Shown here in pieces: positions 1 through 4,212 of a DNA stretch of 6,111 bases. The DNA is from an uncultured Porticoccus sp. (GTDB taxonomy: Bacteria; Pseudomonadota; Gammaproteobacteria; Pseudomonadales; Porticoccaceae): assembly GCA_950063125.1 (NCBI GenBank), contig CATLZI010000130.1:1-6111 (forward strand). The letters are read 5' to 3'. A program made the position numbers and the translations under genes. Each line of letters starts with the position of its first letter. Within the stretch, counting starts at the first letter, position 1. The notes under the pieces were generated by a model, which was not told where the DNA came from, did not search any database, and saw only the letters and a program-made list of their open reading frames with translations.

Positions 1-199
1 TTTCCAGTGCGACACTCAGTAGATGTGCTGCTATCTCATTGGAGGTCAGCTGGTACATTTCGGAAAGAGCCTGAAGTTTGATCTGGTCTGATTCGTGTAC
101 GCTGATTGACGTGGGCAGTAAATCAGCATTTTCGGCTGAGCGTTTCTCCCAGTCCTGAAGAAGTTGGGAAAAGGCCATAGGGCTTCCCTGATAGTTCAT
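1..199 (-). CDS. Small soluble protein, N-terminal part; resembles the Pseudomonas 'pilin assembly / type 1 pili tip component' family
   Basis: The minus-strand frame is open from an ATG at 197-199 to the window edge, giving 66 codons with no stop. An SD-like GAGG lies 5 nt before that ATG, so I chose it; a second in-frame ATG at 176-178 (residue 8) with AGGGA upstream is possible. The visible protein has no signal peptide or membrane helix. It starts with a short amphipathic stretch (FSQLLQDWEKRSAE, residues 10-23). A helical segment follows (IKLQALSEMYQLTSNEIAAHLLSVALE, residues 40-66), of the form 'L-ALxEMY-x-x-S-x-x-x-h-x-x-x-L-L-x-x-A-L-x-E'. From memory, this matches a roughly 100-residue Pseudomonas family whose names mention pilin assembly; I know of no solid evidence for that role. 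The gene is divergent from the membrane protein at 718. Function should be treated as unknown. Confidence 0.7.
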   Translation of the reverse strand, partial: MNYQGSPMAFSQLLQDWEKRSAENADLLPTSISVHESDQIKLQALSEMYQLTSNEIAAHLLSVALE

Positions 200-717
200 T
201 GTTACCTCGGCTAGTGCGGCTGATAAGAATGTGTCTACTTAATGTAAAACATTCAGCTTCAAAAAGGTACGGTTTTTCGGCAGGAAAAACAGATTGAAGT
301 TATAGATTTTTGGGCTGGAGGCGCCCCAATACGGAGGGTATTGTACAAAATTTTTGATAAAAATAGGGTGAGTCGTGGCCCAAATCGAAGAGAATGCTTC
401 TTCATCTTCTCTTACCTCTCCCCGTTTAGGGGCAATGCAAAGTCGGCATGGCCCTGTGGCGCCTTGTTAGCGTGAGCGTGGATCACTGTTAAAGAATTTT
501 TCGGGATCATCTTCGGGCCTGCATATGGTTTCCTTTATATGAAAATGGTGGCTCATTCGTGGGCATGATATAGCCTTTTGATATTAATTATTCTTTTCTT
601 CCGATCATAGAAAAAGGATTCGTGCCTATACTTTAAGTAGTAGTTAACCCCAACGAGCCTGTTGCAGTAAACAGACTGAGTAGTCGAATGTTTTTTTGCT
701 TATCTGGAGGAGAATGT
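200..717. other. Divergent intergenic region, AT-rich, no supported gene
   Basis: This stretch of about 520 bp separates two divergently transcribed genes, so it should hold both promoters. I found no ORF with a start, ribosome site and protein-like composition on either strand. It contains a perfect inverted repeat (327-343), the 8-bp palindrome TTGTACAA at 341-348 and a weak CCCC/GGGG hairpin at 420-432. A -10-like TATACT lies at 627-632, but no good -35 hexamer sits 16-18 bp before it. The SD of the downstream gene (GGAGGAG, 706-712) closes the region. A small RNA cannot be excluded by eye, but nothing here marks one. Confidence 0.6.
327..343. repeat. Perfect 6-bp inverted repeat, 5-nt loop
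   Basis: CAATAC (327-332) and GTATTG (338-343) are exact reverse complements around GGAGG. The right arm runs into the palindrome TTGTACAA (341-348). It lies about 130 bp upstream of the partial minus-strand gene and about 375 bp upstream of the plus-strand gene. It could be an operator or a small RNA hairpin; a repeat this short can also arise by chance. Confidence 0.4.
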
Positions 718-1272
718 ATGAGACGCTATTACTTTATCAGCGATGAGCTGAACGATTTGAGCCTTATCGAACGTGAGCTGGAAGGTCATGGCATGACCAG
801 GCCACAAATTCATGTTTTGAGCCTCGATGATGACGGATTGGCAAACTATCACCTGAATGATGTTGCTCCGCTGTTCCGTAAAGATGTTATTCGAGCAACA
901 GCAGTCGCTGGTATATTCGGTTTTCTTAGTGCTGTTCTGGTGATGTCCTTTGCCGTTTTCTCCGGGGCCACTGCGTCAATAGGCTGGATCCCATTTGTGA
1001 TGCTGGCATTTGTGGTGATGGGCCTGATTACCTGGGAGGGTGGTATGTGGGGCATTCAACAGCCGAATTCCCGCTTTAGGCGTTTTCAGAAGGCATTGGC
1101 AGAGGGCAAGCACATTCTTTATGTGGACGTAACAGCTGAGCAACGTTCAATGTTGATGGCTGTGATCGAGCGTCACCCCGGATTGAAAAACGCGGGCAGC
1201 GAGGAATCGTCCAATGGGTTGTTGATCCGTGCTGAAAACGGTGTGCAGCGTTTTGCGAAATGGGCACCCTGA
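718..1272 (+). CDS. Conserved membrane protein with a central two-helix hairpin (family often misnamed 'NAD/FAD-utilizing enzyme')
   Basis: This is a 184-residue protein. I start it at ATG 718 because GGAGGAG (706-712) lies 5 nt upstream; an earlier in-frame ATG at 688 would add ten residues but has no ribosome site. Residues 1-55 are soluble (RRYYFISDELNDLSLIERELEGHG, then PQIHVLSLDDDG), with a beta-alpha-beta pattern like stress-protein YflT-type domains. Two hydrophobic helices follow at about 60-81 and 86-105. After TWEGGMWGIQQPN (105-117) comes a second soluble domain with KHILYVDV (131-138) and HPGLKNAG (153-160). Order, length and motifs match, from memory, a Pseudomonas/Marinobacter family labelled as an NAD/FAD-utilizing cell-division enzyme. 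No Rossmann GxGxxG or other nucleotide-binding motif is visible, so that label is unsupported. It probably sits in the inner membrane with both domains in the cytoplasm. Function is unknown. It appears to be a single-gene unit, convergent with phhB. Confidence 0.88.
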   Translation: MRRYYFISDELNDLSLIERELEGHGMTRPQIHVLSLDDDGLANYHLNDVAPLFRKDVIRATAVAGIFGFLSAVLVMSFAVFSGATASIGWIPFVMLAFVVMGLITWEGGMWGIQQPNSRFRRFQKALAEGKHILYVDVTAEQRSMLMAVIERHPGLKNAGSEESSNGLLIRAENGVQRFAKWAP

Positions 1273-1403
1273 GCGACTCAGTGAACGAGGAGAATCATGC
1301 ATTAACCCCGGACTTATGCAGGGCGCTCAGAGCCATCGCGGATTGATGTGTGCAGGTAGTCTCTCGTTTATTTTAGCCGGGGGGGCTACACTGCATTTGG
1401 TGA

Positions 1404-1742
1404 CTAAATTGTTTCGAGCTCGTTGGTTTTGGCAGCCAGAATAAAATCATTGCGATGCAGTCCGCGGATCTTGTGGCTCCACCAGGTAACCGTCACCTTG
1501 CCCCACTCGACCAGTAGGGCGGGGTGATGTTGAACTTTTTCGGCCAACTCACCAACGTGATTGGCAAAGGTGAGTGCTTGCCGAAAGTTGCTGAAGTGGA
1601 AGCTCTTTTCAAGTTGTTTGATACCGTCTCTATCCAGCACGGCCCAACCGGGAATCTGTTCCGTCAGAGAATCTATTTGTGCATCGTCAACCCTCGGCGC
1701 ATCAGCGCTACAGGCTTCGCAGTGCTCTTTAGCTAGTGTCAT
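1404..1742 (-). CDS. phhB: Pterin-4a-carbinolamine dehydratase (4a-hydroxytetrahydrobiopterin dehydratase)
   Basis: A 112-residue cytoplasmic protein of normal family length. It dehydrates the 4a-hydroxy-tetrahydropterin released by aromatic amino acid hydroxylases, regenerating the cofactor for phenylalanine hydroxylase. The N-terminus [16 protein letters not shown] and the core [29 protein letters not shown] closely resemble Pseudomonas PhhB as I recall it. The catalytic histidines known from rat DCoH (two adjacent His and one 17 residues later) correspond to His72-His73 and His90, all present; Trp80 is also kept. The start at 1740-1742 has GGAG 8 nt upstream; the frame stays open further upstream, but that part overlaps tusE out of frame and looks non-coding. 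It lies 28 bp after tusE on the same strand, probably last in the yccA-tusE-phhB operon. No phhA or phhC is nearby, unlike in Pseudomonas. Some family members have been linked to molybdopterin metabolism instead, so the partner pathway is uncertain. Confidence 0.95.
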   Translation of the reverse strand: MTLAKEHCEACSADAPRVDDAQIDSLTEQIPGWAVLDRDGIKQLEKSFHFSNFRQALTFANHVGELAEKVQHHPALLVEWGKVTVTWWSHKIRGLHRNDFILAAKTNELETI

Positions 1743-1770
1743 GATAAATGCTCCATGGTTACAGCAAGTG

Positions 1771-2079
1771 TTATAGACAGCTTTTCGGAGGCGGCAAACC
1801 GGCCAACTTGGCGACTTGTTTAGCCGGACTGGGCGGGAACAGCTGCATGAGGTAGATACTTCGTGCCTTACTGATTTCAAGATGCTCGGCCATGAATTTA
1901 ATCAGGGGCCGCATGGAAGGTGAAAAGCCGTAAGCGGAATAGAATTGTCGTGCCAACAGAATAACCTCAAGACGAGCATCGGTCAGTGGCATCTCAGTCT
2001 TGGAGGCTTCCTGCCTGGCCTGGCTTTCAGACCAGGCGGGAAGTTTTGTCAGATGGTCGGGTGTTGTCGTCTCTGACAC
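1771..2079 (-). CDS. tusE: TusE/DsrC-family sulfur carrier protein, divergent and without adjacent tusBCD
   Basis: A 102-residue cytoplasmic protein. In E. coli, TusE accepts persulfide sulfur from TusD in the TusBCD complex and hands it to MnmA, which makes 2-thiouridine at tRNA position 34. The frame aligns along its length with E. coli TusE: an N-terminal Trp (AWSES, Trp16), the helix [11 protein letters not shown], then [33 protein letters not shown], ending PKSCL. The penultimate Cys101 is the sulfur-carrying residue. The second Cys that defines true DsrC, ten residues earlier, is a Lys, so this is TusE-like. Oddities: the family's EHWEV reads ARLEV here (His to Arg, Trp to Leu), and the first five or so residues of E. 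coli TusE are missing. The start is GTG at 2077-2079, 5 nt after the yccA stop, with no Shine-Dalgarno sequence, so translation is probably coupled to yccA. A later ATG at Met30 would remove the conserved Trp and is unlikely. Confidence 0.88.
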   Translation of the reverse strand: MSETTTPDHLTKLPAWSESQARQEASKTEMPLTDARLEVILLARQFYSAYGFSPSMRPLIKFMAEHLEISKARSIYLMQLFPPSPAKQVAKLAGLPPPKSCL

Positions 2080-2084
2080 TTGAA

Positions 2085-2738
2085 TCAGTCGTTGTTCATG
2101 CCGATTAAGTGTAGAAGGCTGGTGAATACGTTATAAATCATCACATAGAGTGTGACTGTGGCTGAAATATAGTTGCGTTCACCGCCATGAATAATGGCAC
2201 TGGTCTGCCACATGATGACACCGGAGGAAATCAGCAGAAAAATGCACGACAGTGCCAGGGCCAAGCCCTGAATCTGCAGAAAAATGTTGGCAATGGCGGC
2301 AACGAAGGCCATCAGAATGCCGACCATCAGGAAACCGCCCATAAAGGACAGTTCCTTGCGGGTTACCAGTACGTAGCCGGAACAGGCAAGGAAGATCAAT
2401 GCGGTCCCGCCGAGCGCAGTTATGACCGGCTCTGCACCGGAAGTTGCCAGATAAAAACTGATAATAGGTCCTAATGTAAATCCCATCCATCCTGTCAGGG
2501 CAAAAACCCAGATCAGTCCGGCAGAGCTGTTCTTGTTCTTTTCAACCATCCACAGGCAGATGAAGAACGGCAACAGTGTCCACAGCCCCATGTAGGGTGC
2601 ATTGACCGCCATTGCCACGCCACACATGATGGCACTGAATGCCAGTGTCATGGCAAGAAGCGCGTAGGTATTGCGCAGAACCTTGATGACTGAGGGGTCG
2701 AGTGTCGTTGTCGAAACAACTGCTTTTTCGTATGCCAT
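2085..2738 (-). CDS. yccA: BAX inhibitor-1/YccA family membrane protein (FtsH modulator homologue)
   Basis: A 217-residue inner-membrane protein; E. coli YccA has 219. In E. coli, YccA is a substrate and inhibitor of the FtsH protease and protects jammed SecY translocons. Seven hydrophobic segments lie at about 24-44, 50-65, 73-92, 104-126, 131-152, 157-177 and 190-212. Hallmarks are KVLRNTYALL (19-28), TGWMGFTLGP (82-91), ALGGTALIF (108-116), TRKELSFMGG (126-135) and IIHGGERNYISATVTLY (182-198), each matching E. coli YccA closely. I start at ATG 2736-2738, with AGGAGG 11 nt upstream. The upstream ATG at 2778-2780 would add 14 polar residues (231 in total), but it has no SD and sits 2 nt past a perfect stem-loop. 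It is the first gene of the yccA-tusE-phhB unit, with 5 bp to tusE. A candidate Fur box lies upstream. Confidence 0.95.
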   Translation of the reverse strand: MAYEKAVVSTTTLDPSVIKVLRNTYALLAMTLAFSAIMCGVAMAVNAPYMGLWTLLPFFICLWMVEKNKNSSAGLIWVFALTGWMGFTLGPIISFYLATSGAEPVITALGGTALIFLACSGYVLVTRKELSFMGGFLMVGILMAFVAAIANIFLQIQGLALALSCIFLLISSGVIMWQTSAIIHGGERNYISATVTLYVMIYNVFTSLLHLIGMNND

Positions 2739-2782
2739 GGCTTTTTGAGCCTCCTGATGTTGAATTCTTATGTTGGACATAT

Positions 2783-2797
2783 CTTACAAGCTGTAAG
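2783..2797. repeat. Stem-loop in front of yccA
   Basis: CTTACA (2783-2788) and TGTAAG (2792-2797) form a perfect 6-bp stem with a 3-nt loop. On the coding (minus) strand it ends 2 nt before the upstream ATG candidate of yccA and about 45 nt before the preferred ATG. If transcribed, it would hinder initiation at the upstream ATG. It has no adjacent U-run, so it is not an intrinsic terminator for the patatin gene. It may be a leader hairpin or an operator. Confidence 0.4.
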
Positions 2798-2822
2798 TTT
2801 CAAAGCAATGATTACCGTTCGT

Positions 2823-2841
2823 GATATTGACAATCATTCGC
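2823..2841. promoter_or_regulatory. Candidate Fur box upstream of yccA-tusE-phhB
   Basis: The 19-mer GATATTGACAATCATTCGC matches the Fur consensus GATAATGATAATCATTATC at 15 of 19 positions, including an uninterrupted AATCATT. A further AATGATT half-site lies at 2807-2813, inverted to AATCATT at 2832-2838. The site sits between the patatin stop codon (2848-2850) and the yccA starts, where an operator for the yccA operon would be. A weak promoter guess on the minus strand, TTGCTT-16-TAAGAT, lies downstream of it. Binding is inferred from sequence only. Confidence 0.4.
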
Positions 2842-2847
2842 TGGACG

Positions 2848-4005
2848 TCATTTTTCCTCGAAAAAGCGCAAAATTTCCTGCCGTTGCGCCAACCCGTCCT
2901 GATAGCCCAGCTCCAGAAGCTTGCGGCAGAAGCCTTTTGAAAAGAGCAGGTAGCTGGCCGCGCTCACACCGCCTCCGCGTGCCGTGGCTCCGGTGAGCCG
3001 AAGAAACATGCGAATACTGCCGGGTAATTCATCCAGATAATCACAGGCAATCTTGTCGATGGGTTGGGAGGGCAGGATGGCCAGAAATTTAACTGGTTTC
3101 AGGTCAGTCAGGCCGTGTTTTTCCCTCTCGCTTTCAGAGAGGTGCTCGTTGAGACGATTGATATTTTTCAACGTTTCCAGATCGCTTTCAATACTGTCGA
3201 TAAAGGCACTGCTAAGCAAGTGCCCAACGATCTGGGCGATGGAAGGCGAATGGTCAATGGGTGGCGGTCGATTTTTACTGTTGGGTGAATCACTGACGCC
3301 GATAACAAACACCTTATCTGCGCCGAGGTTTAATGCGGGACTGATCGGCTTTAGTTGCCTGACAGCGCCATCACCAAAAAACTGGTCTTTGATTTGGATC
3401 GCCGGGAACAGAAAGGGGATGGCAGATGAAGCCATGAGGTGATCAATGGACAGCTCTGTGCGCAGGCCCAGTTGCCGGGAAACAGCCCAGGGTTCGTGAA
3501 TATCGGAACCTTCAAAAAAAGTTACCGATTTGCCGGTGCTGTAACTCATAGCCGTAATACTGACAGCGTCGAGTTCTCCACTGTTAATGGCTTCCCGGAT
3601 ATGGCGAAACCGCAAATAGTTACCCAGTAACTCCCGCAACGGGGTATTGTCCAGTAGTGCTTTTGGTTTGCCCAAAGCGTAGCCGCTGTGAAAAAAAGAC
3701 AGCAACATATGAAAGCTGTTTTTAAGTACGCCAAAAAGGTCTGTGCGATAAACCTTGTTCGCATCCAGCTGGCGCCAGATGGCTTCCAGTTTCTTGATTC
3801 TAAGGCTGAATGGTCCGGCCCGACCGGCAATTGCCAGGGTGTTGATGGCCCCGGCTGAGGTGCCACAGATAATCGGAAAAGGGTTCTTGACGTCTTTTGG
3901 TAAGGTCTCGGCGACCGCTTTTAGAACACCGACATGATAGGCAGCCCTTGCTCCCCCGCCGGATAATACCAGACCCACCTTGATCGGCTTGTCGTGTTTA
4001 TCCAT
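2848..4005 (-). CDS. Patatin-like phospholipase family protein
   Basis: A 385-residue serine hydrolase with a Ser-Asp dyad, predicted to release fatty acids from phospholipids or acylglycerols. Residues 9-28 form the first strand and oxyanion-hole loop (KVGLVLSGGGARAAYHVGVL). GTSAG at 48-52 is the nucleophile elbow with Ser50. FFGDGAVRQLKPISPAL at 209-225 carries the catalytic Asp212. MASSAIPFLFPAIQI (191-205) is the usual segment before it. The tail, about residues 325-385, ends SYLLFSKGFCRKLLELGYQDGLAQRQEI, which fits patatin proteins of gamma- and betaproteobacteria. There is no signal peptide or beta-barrel domain, so it is probably cytoplasmic or loosely membrane-associated rather than a secreted ExoU- or PlpD-type enzyme. 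The start is ATG 4003-4005; a TTG at 4015-4017 would add four residues. Neither has a clear SD. It is divergent from comEC and 109 bp upstream of yccA on the same strand, so read-through is possible. The substrate is unknown. Confidence 0.93.
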   Translation of the reverse strand: MDKHDKPIKVGLVLSGGGARAAYHVGVLKAVAETLPKDVKNPFPIICGTSAGAINTLAIAGRAGPFSLRIKKLEAIWRQLDANKVYRTDLFGVLKNSFHMLLSFFHSGYALGKPKALLDNTPLRELLGNYLRFRHIREAINSGELDAVSITAMSYSTGKSVTFFEGSDIHEPWAVSRQLGLRTELSIDHLMASSAIPFLFPAIQIKDQFFGDGAVRQLKPISPALNLGADKVFVIGVSDSPNSKNRPPPIDHSPSIAQIVGHLLSSAFIDSIESDLETLKNINRLNEHLSESEREKHGLTDLKPVKFLAILPSQPIDKIACDYLDELPGSIRMFLRLTGATARGGGVSAASYLLFSKGFCRKLLELGYQDGLAQRQEILRFFEEK

Positions 4006-4068
4006 GGTTTGTGCCAAAAATGGTTAGCAAATTGGTTCCCGCTTTTTTTGTTATCCGCCCATTAATGC

Positions 4069-4095
4069 CAAGCTGGCTGGCGAAACACCAGCTTG
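4069..4095. repeat. Perfect 8-bp inverted repeat between patatin gene and comEC
   Basis: CAAGCTGG (4069-4076) and CCAGCTTG (4088-4095) are exact reverse complements with an 11-nt spacer that contains a second CTGG. It lies about 65 bp upstream of the patatin start and about 118 bp upstream of comEC. There is no flanking T-run in either direction, which argues against an intrinsic terminator. It could be an operator for a dimeric regulator. Confidence 0.45.
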
Positions 4096-4116
4096 AGCAG
4101 CGCACCTGTCAAGGAT

Positions 4117-4143
4117 CGCTGACAATGGGAACGCTGGCAATGG
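4117..4143. repeat. Imperfect tandem direct repeat, 12 bp at 15-bp spacing
   Basis: CGCTGACAATGG (4117-4128) and CGCTGGCAATGG (4132-4143) are identical at 11 of 12 positions, start to start 15 bp apart. They lie 70-95 bp upstream of comEC, within the expected promoter region. They could be a pair of binding sites or a small local duplication. Confidence 0.45.
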
Positions 4144-4150
4144 TCCAGCG
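4132..4150. repeat. Perfect 6-bp inverted repeat upstream of comEC
   Basis: CGCTGG (4132-4137) and CCAGCG (4145-4150) pair perfectly around a 7-nt spacer. The left arm overlaps the second copy of the direct repeat. An AT-rich stretch, TAATTA (4153-4158) and AATAAT (4168-4173), follows and could hold a -10 element. No matching -35 hexamer is clear. Confidence 0.4.
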
Positions 4151-4212
4151 GGTAATTATGCTGGGCAAATAATCTGCCACCCGCAAGGTGATTGGTGACA
4201 AGGATGTCCCGA

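Noticed and set aside
388..413. AAGAGAA/TTCTCTT inverted repeat
   Set aside because: It is a 7-bp pairing of low-complexity purine and pyrimidine tracts with a 12-nt loop, likely by chance and with no functional context.
627..632. TATACT as the -10 box of the 718 gene
   Set aside because: No recognisable -35 hexamer lies 16-18 bp upstream and there is no clean extended -10 motif, so I did not call a promoter.
1269..1281. CTGAG-CGA-CTCAG hairpin at the stop codon of the membrane-protein gene
   Set aside because: It has a 5-bp stem, overlaps the stop codon and has no U-tract, so it is too weak to call a terminator.
1374..1388. TAGCC-GGGGG-GGCTA hairpin as a terminator between the two convergent genes
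   Set aside because: The stem is only 5 bp. The T-rich run (TTTATTTT) lies before it on the plus strand, so on neither strand does a U-run follow the hairpin.
1229..1444. Plus-strand ORF of 71 codons, with a signal-peptide-like stretch near its middle
   Set aside because: It overlaps the 3' end of the membrane-protein gene and the end of phhB, and no SD precedes its start. Its inner ATG at 1316 also lacks an SD, and I recognise no family in it.
3053..3442. Plus-strand ORF opposite the patatin gene
   Set aside because: It is antisense to a clear catalytic-domain coding sequence, with no SD and no family resemblance.
4015..4017. TTG as the patatin start codon
   Set aside because: It would add only Met-Ala-Gln-Thr, has no SD, and an ATG lies four codons later at 4003-4005.
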